Under the pieces are notes generated by a model that saw only the letters and a list, made by a program, of their open reading frames with translations, was not told where the DNA came from and made no database searches. This document shows, piece by piece, positions 54,307-63,231 of a stretch of 63,231 bases of DNA. Position 1 is the first letter of the stretch. Each line of letters opens with the position of its first letter. The position numbers and the translations under genes are program-made. This DNA is from Clostridium sp. (GTDB taxonomy: Bacteria; Bacillota; Clostridia; Clostridiales; Clostridiaceae): positions 1 to 63,231 of the forward strand of contig NZ_JAENWM010000012.1 of assembly GCF_016650035.1 (NCBI RefSeq), in the 5' to 3' direction.

Positions 54307-55629
54307 CTATTTTTTTCTTCTATTAATATTTATTGTTCTTTTGCCTTCACGGCAAGTTTGAGTTAAATGACGTTTTGCTGGACATACAAAAGAGCAACAA
54401 GCACACTCAATACAATCCATACCATGTAGCTTTTCAAAATTTTCGTAATCTCCTCTTAAAACTAAAGAGTTGAGCTTTGTAGGATTTAAAAACATTGGGC
54501 AAACACTCATGCATTTACCGCATCTTATGCAACTAGATTCTTCTTCTAGTTTAGCTTGTTCTTTTGTTAAACAAAGTATTCCTGAAGTTCCTTTAATTAC
54601 AGGAACATCTAAAGAACTTAGTGCCATTCCCATCATTGGGCCACCTGAAATAACTTTAACAGGATCTTCTTTGAATCCACCAGCAGCTTCGATAACTTCG
54701 CTTATAGAAGTTCCAAATTTTACTCTCAAATTCAGTGGCTCTTTAATTGCTTCTCCAGTTACTGTTAAAACTCTTTCTGTGAGGGGTTTGCCGTTTACTA
54801 CAGCATTATAAATCTCATAAACAGTATCAACATTTTGAACTATGCATGAAACATCTGCAGGAAGTTTACCAGAAGGTAACTCTCTACCAGTAATTGCATA
54901 AATCAATTGTTTTTCTGCACCTTGAGGATATTTTGTAACCATTGTAGTAACTTGTACATTCTCAATACTTTCTGTGGCTTTTTCCATAGCAGCAATTGCA
55001 TCAGGTTTATTATTTTCTATTGCAATATAGCCTTTTACGCCAGGAAACATTTGAAGGATAATTTTTAAGCCCTCTGCGATTTCATCGGTTTTTTCTAGTA
55101 ACATTCTGTAATCGCAGGTTAAATAAGGTTCACACTCTGCAGCATTTATTATAATACTGTCGATTACTTTATCAGCAGGTGGAGTAAGCTTAATATGTGT
55201 TGGAAAACCTGCTCCCCCCATACCAACGATACCTGCATCCTTAATGATAGCTACTAGTTCATTTTTAGATAGCTTTTCATAATCAGGGTGGAGAACATTA
55301 GTAAGTACTTCTTCGTAAATATTATCGTTTTCCACAATAACGCACATTACCATTGTTCCATTAGTATGTAATCTTTGTGCAACTTCTTTAACAGTTCCAG
55401 ATACACTTGAATATATTGGTGCAGATACAAATGCTTTAGATTCACCTATTTTTTGTCCGAGTAGTACTCTGTCGCCTTTTTTTACTAAAGGGTCGCAAGG
55501 CGCTCCTATATGTTGTACCATAGGAAATACTAAGTTGCCCTTTGGAAGTAAATCTTGAATTGCTTTGTGCATACTTAAGTTTTTTCTATCATTAGGGTGA
55601 ATACCTTTTTTGAAAGTCAAAAGTCCCAT
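54307..55629 (-). CDS. rnfC: Rnf complex NADH-binding subunit RnfC
   Basis: 440 residues. Order: N-terminal barrel-like region, NuoF-like NADH/FMN fold (GIVGMGGAGFPTHIKL, NAAECEPYLTCDYR), soluble-ligand-binding domain, and two [4Fe-4S] sites (CIRCGKCMSVCP, CIECACCSFVCP). It reduces NAD with electrons coming through the complex. First gene of the operon; AAGGAGG lies before the ATG. The 55630-55948 gap is AT-rich and holds promoters for both sides. Confidence 0.95.
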   Translation of the reverse strand: MGLLTFKKGIHPNDRKNLSMHKAIQDLLPKGNLVFPMVQHIGAPCDPLVKKGDRVLLGQKIGESKAFVSAPIYSSVSGTVKEVAQRLHTNGTMVMCVIVENDNIYEEVLTNVLHPDYEKLSKNELVAIIKDAGIVGMGGAGFPTHIKLTPPADKVIDSIIINAAECEPYLTCDYRMLLEKTDEIAEGLKIILQMFPGVKGYIAIENNKPDAIAAMEKATESIENVQVTTMVTKYPQGAEKQLIYAITGRELPSGKLPADVSCIVQNVDTVYEIYNAVVNGKPLTERVLTVTGEAIKEPLNLRVKFGTSISEVIEAAGGFKEDPVKVISGGPMMGMALSSLDVPVIKGTSGILCLTKEQAKLEEESSCIRCGKCMSVCPMFLNPTKLNSLVLRGDYENFEKLHGMDCIECACCSFVCPAKRHLTQTCREGKRTININRRKK

Positions 55630-55948
55630 AATAAACCTCCTTGTACTTGAATTGATAATTATAGAACGAAATTATATCTATCATTACAATATATGAAAAT
55701 TTTTATTTGGTAAATATAAAATCAACTATCATATATATATTACACTATTTGCGCACATAAAAGTATGTTTTTCATTAAAAAAGTAGCTGGAAAATAAAGT
55801 TGTACTATTCTAACAATTCAATAAGTCTATTAAAAAATGGGTATTTTTCACTATATTATAATGAAAAATATGTGATTAATATGGTATACTTATAATTAAT
55901 GAAAAAACTATATTTGCAATAAAAACAATTTAAGAAGGTAAGGTGGAT

Positions 55949-57598
55949 ATGGAAAAACAGGGTTTGAATAATTTGGAGATTCACAGTGTTAATTTAAATA
56001 TTAATGAAGACATTATAAAAAGTTTAAAAACGCAGGTTTATAAAAGAAATAAATTTCAGTATAATTCCAATGTTGTGTTTATTCCATGTTACTTTTATAG
56101 GTTTATAGGTATAAAAAGCAATGAGAATGATTACTATGAAAGCCTTTATAAATTAGATAGTGAAATAAAGAAAATAGGACCCTGTTATAAAAGATTTCAT
56201 GAGGGTTTAGATAAAAACATTAGCATAAATTTGCAGGATAAGCTTAATGATATTTGGACTAAAACATCGCAAATGGAAATTATAGATATGGCATCAATTA
56301 TAAATTCAATAAGCGATAATGGGCTTTTCCCGAATTTATCAAACAAAGTTTTACTTAAGCAAATTAAAAATAATTTAAAGGGTCTCACGGAGTATTATAT
56401 CAAGAGTAATGATGGAGTCCAAAGGGATGATATAAAAGTTATTATAAATTATATGATTTACTGGATTAATATTTATTCTGTGAACTTGTTCGAAAAATTC
56501 AATTATAGTGGTAATAATCCCAAAATATTGTTTTATGGAGAAATCTCAAAAACTGAAGTGTTTTATTTGATATTATTATCAACTTTGGGTTGTGATGTTT
56601 TATACTTTAATCCGAATAATTCTGGAGCTTTCCATGAAATAGATAAATATAATGCTTTTTCTAAGGAAATTGTTTATGACAGCAAGGTGGTCATAAAACC
56701 TTTTCCTTTTAATAATGAAGATAGAATTAAGACCACGGCTTTTAGTGCTAAGGAAGAACTTAATAAAACCTTGTTTACAGATGAATCTGGTTTTTATAGG
56801 CCTTGGCAGTTTGCTGACTATAACCTGAAGTGTGTAACGCTTCATACTACCTATGAAGAAATATATATATGGATGAAGGAAAAAGGATCTATAAGAGAGG
56901 GTTTTAAAGTTAAAGACTCAACAGTAGTTATACCCAATATTTTCTCTAAAATCTGTGGTACCAACGCCAACATTGATTTATACTTCCAGAAAATTAGTGA
57001 GGTAACTACTCAAAGATTCACTAAATTTTATAAAAAATTACCTATAATGGGTGCAGTGCATTTGGAATATGGGAAGTTTAATCAGATATACCCTAATAAT
57101 ATTTTTTCTAAGTTTGATACTTCCGAAATGATTAATTCTTCGTGGTGGAAGTATAAGGATTTAAGGTCCGGACTTCAAAAGACTATGGCAGAGAAAATAA
57201 AAGAATTATGCTTAAGTCCTGTAATAATAAATGTTGAACAGGAAGATACAAGAGATTTACAAGTTGATATTTTCTCAGTGCTTATAAATCTAGATATAGA
57301 AATACTTGAACTTTTACAATCTTATGATTATCCAGAAGAGGTTCCTAAAATAATAGTTTATAATAATGAAGAAAATGGTAATTTATCTTTTGAAGACTGT
57401 ATAATGCTTGCCTTTATGAATGCTATGGCAATAGATATAATTATATATAACCCATCAGGATATAACGATATAGAGAATTTTATTTATTCTGAGTGTTATG
57501 ATATTCATAGATTAGAAGATGTTACTTTTAAACTCCAATTTAAGGAGTATGTGAAGAGGAAGAAAAAAGGTTTTTTCGAGGGCTTATTTAATAATTGA
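55949..57598 (+). CDS. YceG-family protein of the TelA/Ter-linked module
   Basis: 549 residues from the ATG at 55949 (AGAAGG upstream; a GTG at 55943 is also in frame). It matches the YceG family that accompanies TelA and TerD genes in Firmicutes and was proposed to belong to a biosynthetic module. Recognisable stretches are NVVFIPCYFYRFIG, ILFYGEISKTEVFYLILLS, DVLYFNPNNSGAF and VPKIIVYNNEENGNLSFED. No catalytic residues are established. Next gene is telA, 85 bases on. Confidence 0.82.
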   Translation: MEKQGLNNLEIHSVNLNINEDIIKSLKTQVYKRNKFQYNSNVVFIPCYFYRFIGIKSNENDYYESLYKLDSEIKKIGPCYKRFHEGLDKNISINLQDKLNDIWTKTSQMEIIDMASIINSISDNGLFPNLSNKVLLKQIKNNLKGLTEYYIKSNDGVQRDDIKVIINYMIYWINIYSVNLFEKFNYSGNNPKILFYGEISKTEVFYLILLSTLGCDVLYFNPNNSGAFHEIDKYNAFSKEIVYDSKVVIKPFPFNNEDRIKTTAFSAKEELNKTLFTDESGFYRPWQFADYNLKCVTLHTTYEEIYIWMKEKGSIREGFKVKDSTVVIPNIFSKICGTNANIDLYFQKISEVTTQRFTKFYKKLPIMGAVHLEYGKFNQIYPNNIFSKFDTSEMINSSWWKYKDLRSGLQKTMAEKIKELCLSPVIINVEQEDTRDLQVDIFSVLINLDIEILELLQSYDYPEEVPKIIVYNNEENGNLSFEDCIMLAFMNAMAIDIIIYNPSGYNDIENFIYSECYDIHRLEDVTFKLQFKEYVKRKKKGFFEGLFNN

Positions 57599-57683
57599 TA
57601 TTTGAGTTGGAATGTTGATTTTTATGCTATAGTATAGAAATCTGAAAAATAAATTATGAAAATAGATAAGAGGAGTGATTAAT

Positions 57684-58769
57684 ATGGAAAAAAATAATGG
57701 AATACTAGTAATTGAAGATGAGAATATTGAACAGAAGGCTAAAAGTATAAGTAATCAGCTTAAAGTATCACCACAAGTTAGACAAATTGCATCTAATATA
57801 AACATTAAAGATGCAAACGCGGTATTAGAATTTGGAAATGAACCAGCCCAACAAATATCTAAATTTGCGGATCAAATATTAAATTCTATTAAATCTAGTA
57901 GCGTAGAAGATTCAGGTGTTATGATAAAAGAACTCACAAGTATAATGAAAAAATTTGATAAACAAGATTTCGAGGAAGCCAAAACTGGATTTTTTGCAAA
58001 GCTTTTTAGTAAACCAAGTCAGGCCATCGAAAAAATGCTGGGTAAGTATAAAACCATTGGAGGAGAAATAGATAAAATATACACTCAACTTAGTGGATAT
58101 AAGGCTGAAATAAACAATTCAAACCTGTCACTTGAAAACTTATACAATCAGAATTTTGAGTATTATGGAGAACTTGAGAAATATATTGCTGCAGGAAATA
58201 TAGTGGTTGAAATAAATGAAACTGAAGAACTTCCTAAACTTCAGGCTCTAGCAAATAATGGAGAACAAATAAATGCAATAAATTATGAGAATGCTAAAGC
58301 AACTGTTGAAATGCTTAAACAGAGAATTTATGATTTGGAAATGGCAAAGATGGTGTCCTTACAAACGGCTCCTCAAATTAAAATGATTCAAAGAGGAAAT
58401 TATAAGTTGATATCTAAAGTTCATTCTGCGTTTATAATAACAATACCTGTATTTAAAAATGGAATAATTCAAGCGATTGCTTTAAAGAAGCAGAAATTAG
58501 TATCGGATTCACTATCTGAACTTGATAGAACAACCAATGAATTACTTATGAAAAATGCTGAGAATATTAGAAGTCAAAGTGTTGATATAGCAAAACTCGC
58601 TGGAGGAACAAGCGTAAAAATTGAAACACTAGAGAAAACTTGGAATACTATTATGCAGGGAATAGAGGAAACTAATACCATTGAAAATGAAAATAAGAGA
58701 TTAAGAGAAGATGGAATAGTTAAATTACATGAGATGACAGAAAAATTAAAGCATAAATCTATAGGTTAA
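57684..58769 (+). CDS. telA: TelA/YceH toxic anion resistance family protein
   Basis: 361 residues from the ATG at 57684 (GAGGAG upstream). Long helical protein of the TelA family, with FADQILNSIKSSS, KKFDKQDFEEAKTGFFAKLF, SQAIEKMLGKYKTIGGEID, LQTAPQIKMIQRGN and VDIAKLAGGTSVKIETLEKTW (in parts). No transmembrane segment. Members are linked with tellurite or cell-envelope stress; the mechanism is unknown. It forms a two-gene unit with yceG. Confidence 0.88.
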   Translation: MEKNNGILVIEDENIEQKAKSISNQLKVSPQVRQIASNINIKDANAVLEFGNEPAQQISKFADQILNSIKSSSVEDSGVMIKELTSIMKKFDKQDFEEAKTGFFAKLFSKPSQAIEKMLGKYKTIGGEIDKIYTQLSGYKAEINNSNLSLENLYNQNFEYYGELEKYIAAGNIVVEINETEELPKLQALANNGEQINAINYENAKATVEMLKQRIYDLEMAKMVSLQTAPQIKMIQRGNYKLISKVHSAFIITIPVFKNGIIQAIALKKQKLVSDSLSELDRTTNELLMKNAENIRSQSVDIAKLAGGTSVKIETLEKTWNTIMQGIEETNTIENENKRLREDGIVKLHEMTEKLKHKSIG

Positions 58770-58811
58770 AAAATGATAAAGAAGACAAAATGAAGGACTT
58801 AAGGTGATAAA

Positions 58812-60137
58812 ATGGACTTATTTGAATTACAGCAAGAAAAAAACCTACGTAAAGATGCACCCTTAGCTGAGAGATTAAAACCTAAAAAACTAGAAGATTT
58901 TGTAGGTCAAGAACATATTTTAGGTAAGGGAAAGCTTTTATGGCGTGCTATTATTGCGGATAAAATAACCTCATTATTACTTTATGGTCCACCAGGTACA
59001 GGCAAAACTAGCTTGGCTAAAGTTATTGCAAACTCAACAAAATCAGATTTTGTTAGACTTAATGCAGTTACTGATGGGCTTAAAGAATTACGAGAAGTAG
59101 TAGCTCAGGCTAAGAACAATTTGGGTATGTACAATATTAAAACTATATTATTTATAGATGAAATTCATAGATTTAATAAAGCTCAACAGGATGCGCTTCT
59201 ACCTTTTGTAGAGAAGGGCACAATAGTTTTAATTGGTGCAACCACAGAAAATCCTTATTTTGAAGTTAATAATGCATTAATATCTAGGTCCATGTTATTT
59301 AAACTAGAGCCTTTAAAGGAAGAACATATAAGGAAAATTATTGTAAGAGCATTAGAAGATAAAGATGTAGGCTTTGGAAACACTAATATCTATATGGAGG
59401 GCGAAGCTATAAGCTACCTTGCAAATATGGCGAATGGTGATGCAAGACGTGCGCTTAATGCCTTGGAATTATCAATACTCACTACGGATAGAGACGAGGA
59501 TGGCAAGATAAGCATAACAATGGATGTTGTTCGAGAATGTCTCCAACAAAAGCATATAAAATATGATAAAAATAGAGACGAACATTATGATGTGATTTCA
59601 GCTTTTATCAAAAGTATGAGAGGGTCTGACCCTGATGCTGCGATTCATTACCTTGCTAGAATGATATATGCTGGTGAGGATCCAAAATTTATTGCCAGGA
59701 GAATTGTAATATCTGCATCAGAGGATGTTGGTAATGCAGATCCTATGGCTATTGTTATAGCAAATAATGCAGCGGAGGCGGTTAGGTTTGTAGGTATGCC
59801 AGAAGCTAGAATTATTTTAGCACAGGCAGTAATTTATATAGCCTGCGCCCCTAAAAGCAATGCATCTTATATAGCTATTAATAAGGCACTTAAAGATGTA
59901 GAACAAAAGAATATAGGAAGTGTACCTGTACATTTAAGGGATAGTCATTATAGTGGAGCAAACAAATTAGGACATGGAATAGGGTATTTATACCCTCATG
60001 ATTATGAGGGTAATTATGTAAAACAGCAGTACTTGCCAAGTGAACTTATAGGCAGCGAATATTATAAGTCATGCGATAATGGATATGAAAAGAAAATTAA
60101 AGAGAGACTTAAGATACTGAAAGATAAATCAAAATAG
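58812..60137 (+). CDS. rarA: Replication-associated recombination protein RarA (MgsA)
   Basis: 441 residues. AAA+ ATPase with PLAERLKPKKLEDFVGQEH, Walker A YGPPGTGKTSLAK, Walker B ILFIDEIHRFNKAQQDALLP, sensor GATTENPYFEVN and the C-terminal tetramerisation part (IARRIVISASEDVGNADP). It acts at stalled replication forks and single-strand DNA ends. AAGGTGAT precedes the ATG; 42 bases after telA. Confidence 0.94.
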   Translation: MDLFELQQEKNLRKDAPLAERLKPKKLEDFVGQEHILGKGKLLWRAIIADKITSLLLYGPPGTGKTSLAKVIANSTKSDFVRLNAVTDGLKELREVVAQAKNNLGMYNIKTILFIDEIHRFNKAQQDALLPFVEKGTIVLIGATTENPYFEVNNALISRSMLFKLEPLKEEHIRKIIVRALEDKDVGFGNTNIYMEGEAISYLANMANGDARRALNALELSILTTDRDEDGKISITMDVVRECLQQKHIKYDKNRDEHYDVISAFIKSMRGSDPDAAIHYLARMIYAGEDPKFIARRIVISASEDVGNADPMAIVIANNAAEAVRFVGMPEARIILAQAVIYIACAPKSNASYIAINKALKDVEQKNIGSVPVHLRDSHYSGANKLGHGIGYLYPHDYEGNYVKQQYLPSELIGSEYYKSCDNGYEKKIKERLKILKDKSK

Positions 60138-60141
60138 TGCA

Positions 60142-60181
60142 AAAGCAGGTAATATAAACATATGTTTATATTACCTGCTTT
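60142..60181. terminator. Terminator between rarA and the second M3 peptidase
   Basis: AAAGCAGGTAATATAAACA pairs with TGTTTATATTACCTGCTTT with a two-base loop. The perfect symmetry lets it work both ways. Confidence 0.92.
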
Positions 60182-60212
60182 ATTTTATAGAACTAGTTAA
60201 CACTAGTTAAAA

Positions 60213-61985
60213 CTAGTTAGCCATATTCACAAATTTTTCTATATCTTCACAGATAAGATTTAGTGAACTTCTCCAAAAATCTATAGAGTGAATATTTACA
60301 TTCATCATTTTTGCCACTTGTACTAAATTATTTTTTCCAGTAGCAGAAAGTAGGGTATTATAATCATTTACAAATGATTCTCCTCTTTTTAAATATTCCG
60401 CATAGAGTCCCTTAGAAAATAGTAGACCAAAGGCATAAGGAAAGTTGTAAAAATTGCTTGAAGCATCATAGTAATGAGGTTTACACATCCACATGTACGG
60501 GTGTAAAAAATTATGATCTAGACCTTTTCCATAAGCTTTTTTTTGTGAGTTTAACATGATTTCTTTTAATTCGTGTACTGGCACAGAACTATCTTCCCTT
60601 CGTTTAAACAGTTCAGTTTCAAATAAATAACGGCTTAAAATATCTACAATGACTTGGGAACTTCCAGAAATATCACTTTCAAGTATTGTAAAGGCTTCTT
60701 TCTCAGAAGCATTTTTTAAGGCTGCATTACTAATTATTGTTTCACAAAAGATTGAAGCGGTTTCGGCAATAGGCATAGGATAATCACTATTAAGTGCAGA
60801 TTCTTCTGCTAAACATAGACCGTGATAGCCATGACCTAGCTCGTGTGCTAGTGTTGAAACATCGTTAAAACTCCCTGTGAAGTTAGATAGTATTCTGCTT
60901 TCTTTAATGCTATGTAAATTAGAACAGAAAGCACCACCTAATTTAGAAGCTTGAGGCTTAGCATCAATCCAGTTATTAGAAAAAGCATAATCAGCAAAAT
61001 TTGCAAGATTGTCACTAAAGGTGGCAAAATTTTTAACGATAAATTTTCTGGCTTCTTCATAAGAAAAGTGCATATTAGCGTCACCCAATGGTGCAAATAA
61101 ATCATAAAAAGGAAGACCAGAAGGATGGCCTAATAGTTCTGCTTTCTTCGTAAAATATTTATGGAAAGAAGGAAGGCTTTCCATCATTGCACTTAACATA
61201 GCATCTAGAGTTTCTTTATCCATTCTTGAATTTTCGAGAGTGCTATGAAGTGGAGATTCATATCCCTTAAGAGTGCAAAGGGTAATCACTTCGCCTTTGA
61301 TGCCGTTTAATGATGCTGCAGAGGATTCTGAAATTGAATCATAAGCTTTAAGTTCTGCTTCATAAGCATTTTTTCTGACTTTACTATCTTTATCATAGGC
61401 CATATTTCTAACCATAGATAGTGGAAGCATCTTATCCTCGCCATTTATAGTAATAGGCACTAGCAGTGTTGATATTAGTGTGTTTTGAAGTTTAGACCAA
61501 GCATTTGACCCACTATTTTTCATTTTAGCTATAAGCTCTTCTTCAGAATCACTAAGCAAATATTTAGCGTTTAGAGCTAAATCCATTAGGTAATAACTAT
61601 GTGTTTTCATAAGCTCTGATTGTTCAATTATAGATTCTAAATCTTTAATTGAATTTAGCCATTTTGAAAAAACAGTATAGGGTTTAGCAAGTTCTGAAAG
61701 TTTAGTGGCTAGTTTTTCTGAAATTTTATTGGAAGTTTCATCTTTCGTATTAACACTTAAGGACAACTCCGCATAATTATATAATTTATTTGTAAGGTCA
61801 CTAAATTCATTTTCAAAATTAAGATAATCTTCAATTTTTGTTTTTGGGTCCTTAGAATCACCACAATTTTTTAGAGTCCACTTTTTTATATGTTCTATGG
61901 AATTCTCAAAAGAAATCATATCCTCTTTAAATTCATTACTATCAAAGGATGTATAGAGCTCATTTAAACTCCATTTCATATCCAT
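60213..61985 (-). CDS. M3-family oligoendopeptidase (second PepF-like)
   Basis: 590 residues. The zinc site LAHELGHGYHGL places H381, E382 and H385, with the third ligand in PIAETASIFCETII. It belongs to the pepF/M3 group, distinct from the PepF at 11461. KWSLNELYTSFDSNEF is the typical start. GGAGG lies seven bases before the ATG. The end overlaps a short tandem repeat of AACTAGTT (60189-60216). Confidence 0.92.
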   Translation of the reverse strand: MDMKWSLNELYTSFDSNEFKEDMISFENSIEHIKKWTLKNCGDSKDPKTKIEDYLNFENEFSDLTNKLYNYAELSLSVNTKDETSNKISEKLATKLSELAKPYTVFSKWLNSIKDLESIIEQSELMKTHSYYLMDLALNAKYLLSDSEEELIAKMKNSGSNAWSKLQNTLISTLLVPITINGEDKMLPLSMVRNMAYDKDSKVRKNAYEAELKAYDSISESSAASLNGIKGEVITLCTLKGYESPLHSTLENSRMDKETLDAMLSAMMESLPSFHKYFTKKAELLGHPSGLPFYDLFAPLGDANMHFSYEEARKFIVKNFATFSDNLANFADYAFSNNWIDAKPQASKLGGAFCSNLHSIKESRILSNFTGSFNDVSTLAHELGHGYHGLCLAEESALNSDYPMPIAETASIFCETIISNAALKNASEKEAFTILESDISGSSQVIVDILSRYLFETELFKRREDSSVPVHELKEIMLNSQKKAYGKGLDHNFLHPYMWMCKPHYYDASSNFYNFPYAFGLLFSKGLYAEYLKRGESFVNDYNTLLSATGKNNLVQVAKMMNVNIHSIDFWRSSLNLICEDIEKFVNMAN

Positions 61986-62091
61986 ACCAATACCTCCATT
62001 TACAAAATATTATATATTGTATATATTATACCACATTTTAGTTGTTGTATTAATAAATAATATTATTATTGTATGTTTAAATTAAGGGTAA

Positions 62092-62120
62092 AAAAAGCAG
62101 GAGATTAATCTCCTACTTTT
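62092..62120 (-). terminator. Terminator overlapping a stop codon
   Basis: AAAGCAGGAGATT pairs with AATCTCCTACTTT. It covers the end of the 62113-62454 gene and ends that minus-strand unit. Confidence 0.8.
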
Positions 62121-62454
62121 TATTTGAAAATATTTTTTTTATAATATTTAAGATATCTACTATGTATACTAAATATCTTTCTAGAGATTCTGTAGCACCA
62201 ACGGCAGTGGCAGTTGTTTGAACTACTACTTCAGTAACATCTTTTATATTGTCAGTTACCTCGTATAAATTTTTAAATGTTTTTGGCAAAACATCTAATA
62301 CTTCATGAATACTTTCTTCATTTCTTTTGATAATTGAATTTACACTTGATATAGTTTTAATAAGCTTTAATAATCCTATTATCAGTATAATTAAAAGAAT
62401 TACACCAAGAAAAATCAATAAACCTTGTCCTAATATAAGAAAATCTACATACAT
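62113..62454 (-). CDS. Membrane-anchored coiled-coil protein, DUF948-like
   Basis: 113 residues. One N-terminal helix (LLIFLGVILLIILIIGLL) followed by an amphipathic helical region (TISSVNSIIKRNEESIHEVL, TDNIKDVTEVVVQTTATAVG). This layout resembles YtxG/DUF948 proteins, which pair with YtxH as here. Role in stress or envelope is suspected but unproven. It lies 30 bases after the ytxH-like gene. Confidence 0.68.
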   Translation of the reverse strand: MYVDFLILGQGLLIFLGVILLIILIIGLLKLIKTISSVNSIIKRNEESIHEVLDVLPKTFKNLYEVTDNIKDVTEVVVQTTATAVGATESLERYLVYIVDILNIIKKIFSNKK

Positions 62455-62484
62455 TTATACCACCATATTCTTTCATAATTTTGT

Positions 62485-62982
62485 TTATTTTTTAGATTTA
62501 TTTTCAGCAACCTCAGCTTGTCCTTCAATATCAATTACATCTTCAGTGTCAGTAGTATCTACATCATCTACTACTTTTGATCCTCTTTTTTCATTTAAGT
62601 AATCAGAAATTTTCACTTTAGCATCTGTTGCATTTTCTTTAGCACCAGAAACTTTATTATCAATAGCTTCCTTAAGTTGTGTACTCTTTTGTTTAATTTT
62701 CGATTTTGCATCAATTACATTTTCCTTAGCATCAGAAACTTTATTATCAATAGCTCCCTTAAATTCTATAGTTTTCTCTTTCACATTGGTTGTTAGATCT
62801 TTTGTTGTGTTAGAAATATCTTTTCTGTTTTCCTTACCGGATTTGGGTGAAAAAAGCAAACCACCTATTAAACCACTAAGACTTCCAGCAAAAGTACCAA
62901 CAAGTATTTTTTTTGCTGTCTTAATTTTTAATATTCTTTGTTTTTCTTTTTTACGTTTTTCAAAATAATTTGTAAAGATCAT
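62485..62982 (-). CDS. YtxH-domain protein
   Basis: 165 residues. The YtxH core is at about 27-50: VGTFAGSLSGLIGGLLFSPK followed by SGKENRKD. It is followed by a long Lys/Asp/Ala-rich helical region with repeats of IDNKVSDAKENVIDAK and IDNKVSGAKENATDAK (period about 33 residues), resembling late-embryogenesis-abundant repeats. The C-terminus is acidic. AAGGAGG precedes the ATG. Confidence 0.82.
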   Translation of the reverse strand: MIFTNYFEKRKKEKQRILKIKTAKKILVGTFAGSLSGLIGGLLFSPKSGKENRKDISNTTKDLTTNVKEKTIEFKGAIDNKVSDAKENVIDAKSKIKQKSTQLKEAIDNKVSGAKENATDAKVKISDYLNEKRGSKVVDDVDTTDTEDVIDIEGQAEVAENKSKK

Positions 62983-63101
62983 AATTTTTTTCCTCCTTAA
63001 AAGATAAAATTTTAGATTTCATACTAATATTTATACACAAGTATACACAATATAAGGATTTATGTCAACTAATAGATAAATATGGAAACGAATTATATGA
63101 T

Positions 63102-63143
63102 CCGTTTATGATAATGTCTTAGTATACCGTTTTTGATTATGTC
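63102..63143 (+). repeat. Direct repeats at a probable insertion-sequence end
   Basis: CCGTTTATGATAATGTC (63102-63118) and CCGTTTTTGATTATGTC (63127-63143) are 15/17 identical with a 25-base period. Multiple short terminal repeats like these occur at IS21- and IS1202-type ends. They lie just before the transposase start. Confidence 0.55.
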
Positions 63144-63197
63144 CCAAACATACAAAAATATAGTGTAGAATATACCTCATAAGATTGTACAAATGGG

Positions 63198-63231
63198 GTG
63201 TTGATAATCAGAAAGGTAGATTTAAATATGA
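63198..63231 (+). CDS. Start of a transposase gene cut by the window edge
   Basis: GTG or TTG at 63198/63201 opens a frame reading LIIRKVDLNM before the sequence ends. MI-KVDLNM-type starts are common in IS21-like or ISNCY/IS1202-like transposases of clostridia, and the direct repeats just upstream agree. Only about ten residues are visible, so the family stays open. Confidence 0.4.
   Translation, partial: MLIIRKVDLNM

Noticed and set aside
60189-60216. Short AACTAGTTA repeats as a CRISPR or regulatory array
   Set aside because: Only three overlapping copies with no spacers, at a gene end; simple slippage explains them.

Overview
The window is AT-rich, gene-dense DNA with purine-rich Shine-Dalgarno sites and frequent TTG and GTG starts. 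It carries the energy machinery of a strict anaerobe: an electron-bifurcating [FeFe]-hydrogenase (HydABC), an Rnf complex and a YjjI-type glycyl radical enzyme with its activase. Together with the strong Rho-independent terminators and tandem glycine riboswitch this points to Clostridium or a close relative; the species cannot be read from the sequence.

Layout. 1-1.34 kb: an IS3-family element cut by the window edge, ending at the stop codon of a flavin reductase gene. 2.2-3.9 kb: a small unknown protein, a possible short RNA and an alpha/beta hydrolase. 3.9-8.2 kb (minus): hydCBA. 8.3-11.3 kb: a small membrane protein, then yjjI-yjjW. 11.4-15.4 kb: oligoendopeptidase F, a nested pair of inverted-repeat elements, an ACT-domain protein and a three-gene DUF2089 cluster. 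15.4-22.8 kb: lplA divergent from a glycine-riboswitch-controlled gcvT-gcvH-gcvPA-gcvPB-lpd operon. 22.8-25 kb: surE and a REP-associated tyrosine transposase, with four copies of a GGGACGGTTAAC motif around them. 25-29.2 kb: cadC-cadA metal efflux, a CBS protein and an EamA exporter. 29.4-32.1 kb: cysteine desulfurase, thiI and a 30-residue Lys-rich ORF. 32.3-37.8 kb: PAP2 phosphatase, DUF2975/HTH/Nudix-like-DUF4173 membrane genes and part of an amino-acid ABC importer. 37.8-42.2 kb: FMN riboswitch and ribD-ribE-ribBA-ribH, with a roughly 350-bp structured non-coding element between ribBA and ribH. 42.5-48.6 kb: diguanylate cyclase, HAD phosphatase, 5-formyl-THF cyclo-ligase, and an NSS sodium symporter with a 31-residue MetS-like partner. 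48.6-55.7 kb: apbE, a NusG-II protein and a Gx-type transporter, convergent with rnfCDGEAB. 55.9-63.2 kb: yceG-telA, rarA, a second M3 peptidase, two membrane/coiled-coil proteins, and the start of another transposable element.

How the genes fit together. HydABC couples H2 to NADH plus ferredoxin, and Rnf couples ferredoxin oxidation to NAD reduction and ion pumping. The rib operon supplies flavin, ApbE can attach FMN to RnfG and RnfD, and the NSS transporter can spend a sodium gradient. LplA and Lpd serve the glycine cleavage system.

The least explained parts are non-coding or unusual: the nested elements at 13.26-13.55 kb and a second copy of the outer one at 42.23-42.34 kb; the structured element at 41.34-41.69 kb; the REP/transposase locus, whose gene seems to have an ATC where the start codon should be; the Nudix-like-DUF4173 fusion; and a Cys-rich tail on RnfE.
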